NCBI GenBank assembly: GCA_032073245.1
Contig: DAMANX010000018.1
Span: forward strand, 35,910-99,909
Reading direction: 5' to 3'
DNA: 64,000 nt
From: QVMG01 sp032073245
GTDB lineage: Bacteria > Bacteroidota > Bacteroidia > Bacteroidales > Tannerellaceae
Shown: in pieces, positions 1-8,644 of the stretch
How the letters are laid out: the number at the start of each line of letters is the position of its first letter
Numbering within the stretch: the first letter of the stretch is position 1
The notes under the pieces: model-generated
What the model saw: only the letters and a program-made list of their open reading frames with translations
What the model was told of the DNA's origin: nothing
Databases searched by the model: none
Translations under genes and position numbers: made by a program

Positions 1-192
1 CCTTTCCATTTGTTTCTGAAAATAGAGTTGCCAGATTGCCAAAGCTGCCAGTATATTAAATAGCATAATAGAACCAAATAGGATGGTAGATAGCTGAAAA
101 GGATTCCCTGTCTGCCACCATTTCAATAATAGGGCAAACACGGTACTGAATATGAGCGCTGATAGAAATATTTTAAGCTTTCCGGCTTTCAT
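1..192 (-). CDS. N-terminus of an unidentified membrane protein (cut by window edge)
   Basis: An ATG at 192 on the minus strand opens 64 codons without a stop up to the window edge. The peptide has two hydrophobic stretches (about residues 8-22 and 37-56) separated by a short KWWQTGNPF loop, so it begins as an integral inner-membrane protein. A -7 box (TATCTTTG on the minus strand, 198-205) lies only 6 nt upstream of the ATG, so the mRNA may be leaderless. The visible part is too short to name a family; it could be the membrane domain of a sensor kinase or a small hypothetical protein. Confidence 0.55.
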   Translation of the reverse strand, partial: MKAGKLKIFLSALIFSTVFALLLKWWQTGNPFQLSTILFGSIMLFNILAALAIWQLYFQKQMER

Positions 193-409
193 CTTTGCAA
201 AGATAACAAAGAGAAAACGGAAAATGTAAGTTTCTTATTTATTCTCTTAAATTGCTCCATAAGAATGTCGTATTGAGTTGCATACCTGCCCGTTAATCAA
301 ACCATACTCCTGAGTTTCTTCGGCAACACTCGCCAATATTGGAACAATAAAAGTTTTTTCATACTTTCGGTTTTTCAATTCCAAGATCAATCATTCTTAA
401 ATCTATACC

Positions 410-1182
410 ATGAAATATAATTGTGTGTTTATGTTGCTTTTGTGTTGCATTTTCACGAGGGCGCAGGAAGAACGTAAAGAGGTTTTCACTTTTGAAGATG
501 CTTATAAAAGGAGATATAACATTACCAAGATTGATGATAACAGGCAATTCCGTATCGATGGCAAACTCGATGAAGAGGCTTGGCAAAACGAAGGGAATGG
601 TCGGAGAAGTTCTCGCAGGTAATCCCGTTTGAACGTGTATTTACCCCTTCCTGGACACGGATGAAAATATTCTATGACAATGAAAATATTTATGTCGGCG
701 TCTATTGTAAAGATACACATTCCGACCAGATGAATTCTTTTATTGGTAACCGTGATGATAACAGCAACGGCGACCTTATCAGCATTGCGTTCGATACATA
801 TCATGGCTACCGGGTTGCTCCCGAATTTAATCTTAATCTGGGTGGGAATAAAACCGATTTGACGGTTACCGATAAACTTTCTATTAACCGTAGCTGGAAT
901 GCTGTCTGGGAGGGGCGGACGCATATAAATATGGTAGATTCAAGCTGGACGGCGGAACTTCGTATTCCTTTCAGCCAGCTAAGATATAATCAGAAAAACG
1001 AAGACGGGATATGGGGATTGCATGTTCGTCGTATTATAAGAAGGAACAACGAAGTGCAGAACTGGAGTATTATACCTATCAAAAATAATGGGCATGTGTT
1101 CTCTTTCGGTGAAATGCACGGCATGGATGATCTGCCCAAACCACGTGGTATAGAATTCCTCCCTTACACAATGGGAAAATAG
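410..1182 (+). pseudogene. DUF5916/CBM9-like secreted protein, frameshifted and truncated
   Basis: The first frame (410-622) gives a signal peptide ending around TRAQ, followed by a typical start of DUF5916 proteins with a family-9 carbohydrate-binding-like domain (RIDGKLDEEAWQ). The second frame (open from 580 to 1182) continues the same domain (EWSEKFSQVIPFERVF, FYDNENIYVGVYCKD, WTAELRIPFSQLRY). Restoring one A in the A-run near 583-586 joins them as AWQKRREWSE. The reading then stops after about 257 residues at 1180-1182, whereas from memory DUF5916 proteins run to roughly 700-850 residues with a C-terminal barrel. The outer-membrane barrel part is missing and the next gene is on the opposite strand. 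I read it as a decayed gene; the frameshift alone could be a sequencing error, but the truncation is independent of it. Confidence 0.8.
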
Positions 1183-1201
1183 ATAATGGATGATTTACCA
1201 A

Positions 1202-3568
1202 TTATTTTTCAATCCAACTGGGGTTTGTTGTTGCAACCCTCCAACTCTGCACTGTTACAGTCATGAGGGTTATCAATATAACAATCCCTAACGCCAGCGT
1301 AAACACCCACCAATGGAGAGAAGTCCGGTAAGCAAACGCCAGTAACCACTTCTCAACTCCATACCAGGCAAGTGGTGCTGCCAATACAAAACCGACGAAA
1401 ATTATCCACAGGAACTTTTTATTAAACATCACCAGTATTTCGGTAACTGTTGCGCCCATGACCTTGCGGATACCAATCTCTTTGCTGCGGAATTGGGTTT
1501 CGAAAGTAACCAACCCAAAAACTCCCATCAATGAAATGATCACAGCCAACAGACTGAATAAGGTGATCTGTACAGAAGTTTTCCTTTCCTTTTGGTATGC
1601 TTCCTCTAATTGTTGGTCATAAAATCGGACATCCACGGGATAGTATGGATCAATAGCGGCTACTCCGTCTTTGATCTGAGCTATAGCCCGGTGGGTATTG
1701 CCTGCAATACGAATATAAAGTGTAGGTGGTAATATCCCGTTCTGCATGGGCCTTACCGTCAATGCCATAGGCTCGATCTTCTTACGAAGAGACATAAAAT
1801 TAAAATCTTTTACAATACCAATAATTACACTACCATTCGCCAGCCGATCACCGAGTTTGATATTAAACTGTCGAGCTGCCAGTTCATTCATTATTATACG
1901 CTCCTCCCCTGCCGTCTCATCTCCCTTATTAAAGTCGCGCCCTTCTACAATTTCCAAATCCATAAGTTGCGTAAAATTATATGAAACTGGTAAGAAATAA
2001 TACATAATATCCTCATCATACGGAGATTTACTATAAGTATATAAATAATAATCCAGAAAACCGATGGCCCATTCAGAGAAAGCCACATCTATGACGGAAG
2101 GATCAGATTTTAATTTTTCGATCAGCACATCCGTATGATTAAACATTATCTCTTTATCCAGACTGACTGTTGCAATCCGACTATCATTCATAATTCCTTC
2201 CATCTGAAGCATATACCTATTCTGAAGCCAGATAAAAAGTGCTGCAATAATAAGCCCGATCGATATAACAAACTGAAAGCCTGTTAAAACAACCCGCAGC
2301 TTTTGTCCCGACGGACTCATTATAAACATACCTTTTAACGCCAGTTCCGGACGGAAAGAAGTCATATAAATAGCCGGATAAATCCCTGCAACCACACCGA
2401 CAATAACCGCCAGAAACAACGTCTGAATCAACACGACCTGATTCTCAATAATATTTACCGGTGCAAGTAGTACAGAAGAAAGTCCAGCTGTATGAAAAAG
2501 TATTACACTGCACACTGCCAGTAAATAAGAGATCAGACAAAGTCCCAAAGCCTCGAATATGAGTGCCAGACGCAAAGTGGCCATCGATTCACCCAATACT
2601 TTTTGCATATTGATACTTCGGATACGTGCCGGCGTGAGAGCCGTTGAAAAGTTTAGGAAGTTTACAGCGGCAATAACCACAACGAGTAAAGCAATAGATA
2701 ACAAAACATTACTCATCATACGATTTCCCTTCGGTGCAATATCAATACCGGTATCATGCAAATAATAAATATCCTCCACTGGATTAAGCCGAAAAGAAAT
2801 ATCTTCCGTAAACCCCATTTGTTTACCAATTCCCGTTTTTTCAAAGAAATCCTCCAATTGGTTCTCCACCTCTTCCGGAGTAGAATCCTGCGCCAGAACC
2901 ACATAAAGAAGAAGTGCCCAATCCGTCCAATCATTCTTAAATGCTTCCCCCATACTTATTTTCACATCATTCCCAATACTGGTATTTTCAGGAAAATCTT
3001 TGTAAATCCCACCTATAGTAAAAAATGTGCCATCCGATGATTCAATTCGCTTATTGACCGCGCTCGTCTGCCCAAACATACGCCGTGCCAAACTTTCAGG
3101 CATAAGAGCCTTCCCCGGTTCAGCCAATGAAGTCGCCGTCCCTTCCATAATCTCCATATCGAACACTTCCGCTATTCCCTCCGACACTTTCCGAAACGGC
3201 ATCATTACTCCTTTCCGTTCCCCTTCGGTTTCATACTTCACATACATCTCAGAAGACCCGCTATGCATGATCACATAAGACTCCACCTGTGACACTGAAG
3301 GAAGCATCATTTCCATAAGCGGACGAGCACAAAAGGAGGTATAGCTTCGTTGCGAATTAAGGCTGGACTCGGTTGGTATAAGCGTGGATTCTACGCGATA
3401 GATGCGTCCGGCCTTTTTATAAGCAGTATCAAATGTTCGCTCGTAACGTACTTGAATCATGATAATAATAAACGCCGTAAAGGCTACACTCAAACCTATA
3501 ATATTGAGTGTTGACGCAAGTTTAAAACGGCGGAGTGTTACTAAGAAATTTCGGGATATAGCTTTCAT
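1202..3568 (-). CDS. FtsX/MacB-type ABC transporter permease
   Basis: 788 residues with the layout of the large Bacteroidetes permeases: an N-terminal membrane helix (about 18-42, LNIIGLSVAFTAFIIIMIQV), a periplasmic MacB-PCD-like domain, an FtsX block near 285-405, a second helix and periplasmic domain from about 425, and a C-terminal FtsX block (about 670-780) containing RSKEIGIRKVMGATV. Such proteins normally pair with a MacB-like ATPase to move lipoproteins, peptides or drugs, or for mechanotransmission across the periplasm. No ATPase gene is adjacent, so partner and substrate are unknown. It is convergent with the broken DUF5916 gene. Confidence 0.88.
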   Translation of the reverse strand: MKAISRNFLVTLRRFKLASTLNIIGLSVAFTAFIIIMIQVRYERTFDTAYKKAGRIYRVESTLIPTESSLNSQRSYTSFCARPLMEMMLPSVSQVESYVIMHSGSSEMYVKYETEGERKGVMMPFRKVSEGIAEVFDMEIMEGTATSLAEPGKALMPESLARRMFGQTSAVNKRIESSDGTFFTIGGIYKDFPENTSIGNDVKISMGEAFKNDWTDWALLLYVVLAQDSTPEEVENQLEDFFEKTGIGKQMGFTEDISFRLNPVEDIYYLHDTGIDIAPKGNRMMSNVLLSIALLVVVIAAVNFLNFSTALTPARIRSINMQKVLGESMATLRLALIFEALGLCLISYLLAVCSVILFHTAGLSSVLLAPVNIIENQVVLIQTLFLAVIVGVVAGIYPAIYMTSFRPELALKGMFIMSPSGQKLRVVLTGFQFVISIGLIIAALFIWLQNRYMLQMEGIMNDSRIATVSLDKEIMFNHTDVLIEKLKSDPSVIDVAFSEWAIGFLDYYLYTYSKSPYDEDIMYYFLPVSYNFTQLMDLEIVEGRDFNKGDETAGEERIIMNELAARQFNIKLGDRLANGSVIIGIVKDFNFMSLRKKIEPMALTVRPMQNGILPPTLYIRIAGNTHRAIAQIKDGVAAIDPYYPVDVRFYDQQLEEAYQKERKTSVQITLFSLLAVIISLMGVFGLVTFETQFRSKEIGIRKVMGATVTEILVMFNKKFLWIIFVGFVLAAPLAWYGVEKWLLAFAYRTSLHWWVFTLALGIVILITLMTVTVQSWRVATTNPSWIEK

Positions 3569-3807
3569 AAAAGTTTTTTAAGCAAAGTAAAGAGGGAGAG
3601 CAGAATTAACATAATAATATTTGCAGAGCGGGTGTTTTGACTAATTGAATCGTCAATATCAAACCCTGAATCGTTTTTAAAACATATAAGAAAATAATTA
3701 GTTGATAATTATTAAGATTAATTCAACTAATGTAATAAGCTCATTATCAACTTTCATTCCATCCAATTTGTTTTATTGGTATTATTAACCCCTTTAATTT
3801 GTAAACG

Positions 3808-4284
3808 ATGACAATAAAAGATTTAGAAACAATAGCTGCTGATTTGTATAAAAATGCGGAAGAAGCTATGCCTTTAGTTGGAGGAGCAGATAAAAAAGAA
3901 TGGATGGCCCGTAGGCTTGATGAAATTGTTGAAACAAAAGAACCGGCTTTAAATTGCCTTCTTAGCTATGATATAACATCTGAAGTGTTGGAATACCTCG
4001 AAAAAGATTATGAGGATAGAAAAGAAGATCCTGAAAATAGGGATATTCCATGTGCATCACAACGTCAGATGGATAATGATAAAGTAAAAAATCATAATAT
4101 AATAACTGATCGTAGTCATGTATCTGATCGCAATAGAGTGATGGATAGAAACCAAAATGTTGAAGATCCAGGAATCATTGTGGAAGAAGAGATTCTAATC
4201 ATTGAAGATATAACTCCTGATTATATTCAATCAAGGAAGAATAGTTCGGATAATAATACATCCTGCTCTATTGATATTAAGTAG
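3808..4284 (+). CDS. hypothetical acidic protein
   Basis: 158 residues, not recognised. It has no signal peptide or membrane segment, so a cytoplasmic location is likely. Residues 1-75 look folded and helical (MTIKDLETIAADLYKNAEEA, then ALNCLLSYDITSEVLEYLEK). Residues 75-125 are polar and low in complexity with a loose repeat (ITDRSHVSDRNRVMDRNQ). A short acidic hydrophobic stretch (IIVEEEILIIEDITPDY) precedes a serine/asparagine-rich tail. A hairpin at 4296-4326 follows the stop codon. It appears to be a single-gene unit. No function is proposed. Confidence 0.6.
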   Translation: MTIKDLETIAADLYKNAEEAMPLVGGADKKEWMARRLDEIVETKEPALNCLLSYDITSEVLEYLEKDYEDRKEDPENRDIPCASQRQMDNDKVKNHNIITDRSHVSDRNRVMDRNQNVEDPGIIVEEEILIIEDITPDYIQSRKNSSDNNTSCSIDIK

Positions 4285-4295
4285 CATTTTTCAAG

Positions 4296-4326
4296 CAACG
4301 TTACGTTCAGTATGAATGTAACGTTG
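4296..4326 (+). terminator. hairpin after the hypothetical gene, abutting the next promoter
   Basis: CAACGTTAC and GTAACGTTG form a perfect 9-bp stem with a 13-nt loop directly after the stop at 4284. The T-run is short (TTTG). That TTTG also serves as the -33 element of the following promoter, so terminator and promoter are fused. Confidence 0.5.
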
Positions 4327-4357
4327 TTTGAAATTTCTCATTATATTCATATCTTTG
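4327..4357 (+). promoter_or_regulatory. Bacteroidetes-type promoter of the VOC gene
   Basis: TTTG at 4327-4330 and TATCTTTG at 4350-4357 are separated by 19 bp, matching the Bacteroidetes primary sigma consensus (TTTG, 19-21 bp, TAnnTTTG). The ATG at 4392 lies 34 nt beyond the -7 box. Confidence 0.6.
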
Positions 4358-4391
4358 TTCCATCATTGATTAACACAGAAGAATTAATATT

Positions 4392-4877
4392 ATGGACTTA
4401 AAGAATAGTATACTCGTGTTATTTGTTAAAGACGCAAAAGTAGCACGGGATTTTTATGTAGATATATTAGGCATGACAGTTACTTCTGACTTTGGTGGTC
4501 TAAATTATAGTTTTAAAGAAGGTTTCGCCATTTGGCAAATCATGGAAGAAAACATTATTCCAAAAACATTAGGAATGAAAAATATTACTAATTCCGAAAA
4601 CGCAAGTCGTTTTGAAATATGTTTTGAGACAGAAGATTTGGATACCATATACCATACTTTAAAAGCAAATAACACTAAATTCCTGCACGAAATAAACGTA
4701 GAACTCTGGGGACAACGCACAATTCGTTTTTATGATCCGGATGGACATTTATTAGAAGTGGGTGAAGCTATGCACGTTTTTCTTCGTCGCATTTATGAAG
4801 AAGAAAAGAGTTATGAAGCTGTTGCCAAAAGAACCTATATGGAACCTGAAATGGTAAAACATTTCTTAAGTAAGTAA
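4392..4877 (+). CDS. VOC (glyoxalase/bleomycin-resistance fold) family protein
   Basis: 161 residues. The N-terminal half shows the beta-alpha-beta-beta-beta pattern of the vicinal oxygen chelate fold (SILVLFVKDAKVARDFYVDI, then LGMTV). A second module ends in RFYDPDGHLLEVGE, the usual family signature carrying the metal-ligand Glu. The C-terminal 35 residues are charged and helical, beyond the standard domain. Members include glyoxalases, dioxygenases and thiol transferases; the substrate cannot be read from sequence. It has its own promoter and shares a bidirectional terminator with oleate hydratase. Confidence 0.8.
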   Translation: MDLKNSILVLFVKDAKVARDFYVDILGMTVTSDFGGLNYSFKEGFAIWQIMEENIIPKTLGMKNITNSENASRFEICFETEDLDTIYHTLKANNTKFLHEINVELWGQRTIRFYDPDGHLLEVGEAMHVFLRRIYEEEKSYEAVAKRTYMEPEMVKHFLSK

Positions 4878-4918
4878 AATTTCAATGTTCCTGCTTTAGT
4901 TGTAAGTTTATTATAATA

Positions 4919-4965
4919 AAAAAGCTTTAGCTGAAATCTTTATCGGATTTTTGCTAAAGCTTTTT
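4919..4965. terminator. bidirectional terminator between VOC gene and oleate hydratase
   Basis: AAAAAGCTTTAGC and GCTAAAGCTTTTT form a 13-bp stem around a 21-nt loop. A/T tracts on both sides make it usable by the two convergent genes. Confidence 0.75.
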
Positions 4966-5015
4966 CTATCGCCTATCTTCAAGTTGTAGATTGAAATAAT
5001 AAAAATCAATATACT

Positions 5016-6785
5016 TTATATCAATCCTGATTCTTTTAGCATATCATATATAATCGTTCCTTTACTTTTTTCTATACCTTTTTTCTCCAGATGTTTTAAC
5101 ACGAACGGCATTTTTAAGTCATACAATTTTTTTCCGTCCAGTAAACGAGAGGATGAGCTCAATAGTACCCGGATATCAAAAGCAGAAGCAAAAACTTCAG
5201 GTACTCCACGATCAACATTAAGTAATCTGTATACAGCCTCCATAGCAGTACGTACCGAATATTCCGTTGTAAAAACCGTATCTCTTGGTGTTTCCGCAAA
5301 ATTACCTATAAAAGCTAAATTAACAGACCCCTCGGGTACCACCTGCGGGCGATCTCCCATAGCACGGGGCATAAAATAAGACATCACATAAGGCATCATA
5401 CATGGGATAGTATTAGCAGAATGAACAGCCATATCATGAATTTTCTCTTTAGGAACTCCGATATGATATAAAAATTCTTCAGCAATTTCAATACCGGTAC
5501 AATCTTTCATCTGTTTTTTTACATAATTACCTTTTTTATCGGCAAACAAACCATATATCCAAACCACTAATTGATCCTTTGGTTGTGCCTTAAAATGAGG
5601 TTGACGATTCAATGTAAAACTCATTAACCAATTTGAATCTTTAACTGTTACAATGCCTCCGGTCACAACTTTCCCGGCAAACGGATCACGTCGAGCTATT
5701 TTTTCTATAAAGGGAGGAATTTCACCATCCAGTGTCGTTAATGTTGCAGAAACAAAACTTGTTTCAGGAATATGAGAACAAAATTTTTCCGGCTTTCCGA
5801 AAGCTGGATCTTGAATTGAAATATTTTTCCATAAACTCCAGCTACCTCCTGGTGAAGAATTAAGGACTGCGGCATTATCTTGATCACCATACGTTGAACT
5901 TTCAGTAATACTTCCATTCGTTACAAAAACCAAGTCATTTTCTGTAAGTTCAATTTCTTTTTCCTGACCACCTTGCATATACCTGATCTTCTTTGCAATC
6001 TTTTTAGTTGGAGTAGTATCCATTACAACATTTGTAACGGTCGTATCATATTGAAAGTGTACACCTTCTCCTTCAAGATACTTCACAAGAGGTAATACTA
6101 AAGATTCATATTGATTGTATTTCGTGAATTTGAGGGCTGAAAGATCGGGTAACCCTCCGATATGATGGATAAAACGCTGAATATAACGCCTCATCTCCAT
6201 AGCACTATGCCATTCCTCAAAGGCAAACATTGTACGCCAATATAGCCAAAAATTAGATTTGAAGAAATCTTTAGTAAACACATCTGAAATACGCTTATCA
6301 TTTAGTTCTGCTTCGGACGTCATAAATAATTTAACAATCTCTTCTGACGCTTTATCTGTAAGAGTAAACTTTCCATCTGTATGTGCATCTTCTCCCTGAT
6401 TCATAATTGCACGCATCTTGGAATAATTCGGATCTTCTTTGTTTAGCCAATAGAATTCATCCAACACGGATGAATCTTTTATCTCCAGAGAAGGCACAGT
6501 ACGAAATAAATCCCATAAACACTCAAAATGGTTTTCCATCTCACGCCCTCCACGAATTATAAATCCTCTCGCAGGCTGATGAATACCATCCAGACTACCT
6601 CCCGGTAGTTCCAGTTCTTCGAAAATATGGATTCTATCTCCTTTCATCTGTCCGTCACGAATTAAAAAAACCGCCGAAGCTAAAGAAGCCAATCCGGAAC
6701 CCACTAAATAGGCCGACTTTTGATCTACATTGTCTGGTTTCTTTGCTCTTGCAAACGCTTCGTAATTACCATTACTATAATACAT
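5016..6785 (-). CDS. ohyA: oleate hydratase (fatty-acid double-bond hydratase, FAD-dependent)
   Basis: The enzyme hydrates the cis-9 double bond of oleate and related unsaturated fatty acids to 10-hydroxy fatty acids, usually at the inner membrane face. About 589 residues, the usual length for the family. The N-terminus has the Rossmann FAD loop (YLVGSGLASLASAVFLIRDG) and then IHIFEELELPGGSLDG, the characteristic flavin-binding region, followed by RGGREMENHFECLWDLF. The ATG at 6785 is preferred to the upstream one at 6848 because the family begins near this point (MYYSNGNYEAF) and because GGAGGG sits 5 nt before it, a Shine-Dalgarno that is unusual in Bacteroidetes. It is monocistronic. The strong SD and isolated position would fit horizontal acquisition, though the family is also native to some Bacteroidetes. 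Confidence 0.9.
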   Translation of the reverse strand: MYYSNGNYEAFARAKKPDNVDQKSAYLVGSGLASLASAVFLIRDGQMKGDRIHIFEELELPGGSLDGIHQPARGFIIRGGREMENHFECLWDLFRTVPSLEIKDSSVLDEFYWLNKEDPNYSKMRAIMNQGEDAHTDGKFTLTDKASEEIVKLFMTSEAELNDKRISDVFTKDFFKSNFWLYWRTMFAFEEWHSAMEMRRYIQRFIHHIGGLPDLSALKFTKYNQYESLVLPLVKYLEGEGVHFQYDTTVTNVVMDTTPTKKIAKKIRYMQGGQEKEIELTENDLVFVTNGSITESSTYGDQDNAAVLNSSPGGSWSLWKNISIQDPAFGKPEKFCSHIPETSFVSATLTTLDGEIPPFIEKIARRDPFAGKVVTGGIVTVKDSNWLMSFTLNRQPHFKAQPKDQLVVWIYGLFADKKGNYVKKQMKDCTGIEIAEEFLYHIGVPKEKIHDMAVHSANTIPCMMPYVMSYFMPRAMGDRPQVVPEGSVNLAFIGNFAETPRDTVFTTEYSVRTAMEAVYRLLNVDRGVPEVFASAFDIRVLLSSSSRLLDGKKLYDLKMPFVLKHLEKKGIEKSKGTIIYDMLKESGLI

Positions 6786-6991
6786 AATTTCCCTCCTATA
6801 TTTTTTATATGATAGATTAATAATGGACTTTCTCCTTCGTGTTGACAAAGGAGTTATTCTTCATTATGTAAAACAATATAGGCAGATTTAGGTTCTCAAT
6901 TTAACAAGTATTTCATAGAAGTTTCAGCTATTGATGAGAACTGAAGCTGTAATACTCCAAAATATTTACTTAAGATATATAAAGTAAACAA

Positions 6992-7018
6992 AGAAAGGTG
7001 AAATATTCACCTTTCTTC
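6992..7018 (-). terminator. terminator of the small winged-helix gene
   Basis: A perfect 12-bp stem (AAGAAAGGTGAA / TTCACCTTTCTT) with a 3-nt loop lies 50 nt past the winged-helix stop, with a T-rich tail on the minus strand. Confidence 0.65.
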
Positions 7019-7068
7019 CAAGTTCTAAGATAACAAGTCTTTAATGATAATAGTATTCAATTATTCTG

Positions 7069-7293
7069 TTAATAATAAATTTCGTTCATTGATGTCCTAA
7101 GTTCAAAAAACCATTCTCCATTATGTTGGAATACAAAAATTTTATTTTCCCGCAAAAGCCAACCCAACGAAAGGAAAAGTGAAGATTCCTTTTTATTTGT
7201 AATTTCGCCAATATTACGGAGTGATAATCTCCCACGTTGGGAAAGTAATAAATAAATGTCTCCTGCATCAAATCCAACTTCATTTTTTAACAT
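7069..7293 (-). CDS. small winged-helix DNA-binding-like protein (PF10771-like)
   Basis: 74 residues. The sequence (DAGDIYLLLSQRGRLSLRNI, then GEITNKKESSLFLSLGWLLR) predicts three helices followed by a beta hairpin (KIFVFQHNGEWFFEL), the layout of the short winged helix-turn-helix proteins common in Bacteroidetes. These are single-domain proteins with no catalytic site and are presumed transcription factors or partners. It is transcribed toward oleate hydratase but separated from it by a terminator hairpin, so co-transcription is not obvious. Regulation of that gene is possible but unproven. Confidence 0.7.
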   Translation of the reverse strand: MLKNEVGFDAGDIYLLLSQRGRLSLRNIGEITNKKESSLFLSLGWLLRENKIFVFQHNGEWFFELRTSMNEIYY

Positions 7294-7649
7294 AGCATAA
7301 TAAGTTTAAGTTAATAATCTATAGGAGTTTTACAGCCTCCCTTAACATAGAGACAGTAAAAATCCTAATTGTAATGTACATGCCTAAACAGATATATAAA
7401 AGAAAAAGACTTCCTATAATTAAGGTGTTAAATCGAATAAGTTATTCCCTTCTTTTGTTAAAACAAAATTAACATACAAAATATGTAATTCAGTACATAA
7501 ATCAGATCTTTTTAAAATATTTGTGTCTATTTTTGCAACAAATTTCTGAAAACAAACTAAAATAGTAGGAGACTTGACACTATTGTAAGAACAAATGGCT
7601 AAAATTGTTTTTTTTAACTGTATTATTGATAAAAATATATTTTCATAAC
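7294..7649. other. divergent intergenic region between two regulator genes
   Basis: 356 bp, very AT-rich, with no open frame of note. A -7 box TATTTTTG at 7528-7535 faces the HTH gene on the right, giving a leader of about 110 nt. No -33 box at the right spacing and no clear palindromic operator were found. Confidence 0.5.
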
Positions 7650-8618
7650 ATGGAAGATTCTCAATTAAATAATGCTTTTATAATAACATTAGAAAATAGG
7701 ATTCCTAAAAAGACTAAATTGGCAGACTTCATTGCTGAAACTCTTTGCATAGAAAAGGAAACAGCCTATCGAAGACTTAGAGGAGAAGTACAATTTACAT
7801 TCAAGGAAGTAGGATTATTAGCTCAAAAACTAAATATATCTATAGATGAAATTATTATCAGAGATATATCTGGAAGAAAAAGACAAGGTATAATGCAATT
7901 GCCTTTACGAACCCTTTCTCCTACTGGTCAAGAAAATTATATAGATGAAGCAATAAACTATCTGGAAAATATAGTTGATGAACCTCATTCGGAATATGGT
8001 ATCGCTTTATCAGGAATTGCATTTTCTTTATATTTGAAATACAGCTATTTATATCGTTTTTTTGTTCTCAAATATGTACATCATGCTGATAATTCTCTTA
8101 TAAGTGTCGCTTTCGAGAATATAGATGATACGGATTTTAAATTAAACAAGCGGGATATTTTTTATATTTTGTTTCGAAAATTCTCTTATACCTATTATAT
8201 ATGGGATAAACACATAATCCCTATGCTTGTAAGCGATATTAAGTATGCGCATAGCATTCGATTAGTAACCGAAGAAGAGGTTTCAGCAATTAAAAAAGAT
8301 ATTCATCATTTATTAAATGATCTGGAACAACTTGCCCTACGGGGTATTTATGGAGAAACAGGCAATAAATTTGAACTGTATATTTCAGATGCACATATTG
8401 ATGTCACCTATGCTTATATGTCTTCTGAAAATAAACATATCGGGATGTTGTCTTCCTTTATATTCAACGCTACAGCCTCCGAAGAAAAAGAACCGTTTAA
8501 TAATATATATGATTGGGTGAAGTCGCTAAAAAGATTTTCCACATTGATTTCCGGTATTGGGGAAAGAGAAAGGATTTCCTTTTTCGAAGAGCAACGTAAG
8601 ATTGTGAATAGCCTATAA
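7650..8618 (+). CDS. helix-turn-helix transcriptional regulator (BetR-like N-terminus)
   Basis: About 322 residues from the ATG at 7650. An in-frame ATG at 7605 would add a hydrophobic 15-residue extension and is not preferred. Residues 10-75 form an HTH (KLADFIAETLCIEKETAYRR, then EVGLLAQKLNISIDEIII) of the kind found in Bacteroidetes BetR-like regulators. The rest (about 100-320) is helix-rich with no recognised ligand or membrane segment. It lies divergent from the winged-helix gene and upstream of a LytTR system on the opposite strand. The target is unknown; oleate hydratase and the LytTR pair are the nearest candidates. Confidence 0.75.
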   Translation: MEDSQLNNAFIITLENRIPKKTKLADFIAETLCIEKETAYRRLRGEVQFTFKEVGLLAQKLNISIDEIIIRDISGRKRQGIMQLPLRTLSPTGQENYIDEAINYLENIVDEPHSEYGIALSGIAFSLYLKYSYLYRFFVLKYVHHADNSLISVAFENIDDTDFKLNKRDIFYILFRKFSYTYYIWDKHIIPMLVSDIKYAHSIRLVTEEEVSAIKKDIHHLLNDLEQLALRGIYGETGNKFELYISDAHIDVTYAYMSSENKHIGMLSSFIFNATASEEKEPFNNIYDWVKSLKRFSTLISGIGERERISFFEEQRKIVNSL

Positions 8619-8644
8619 TATGATTTTATACCTTGATGTTAGCT

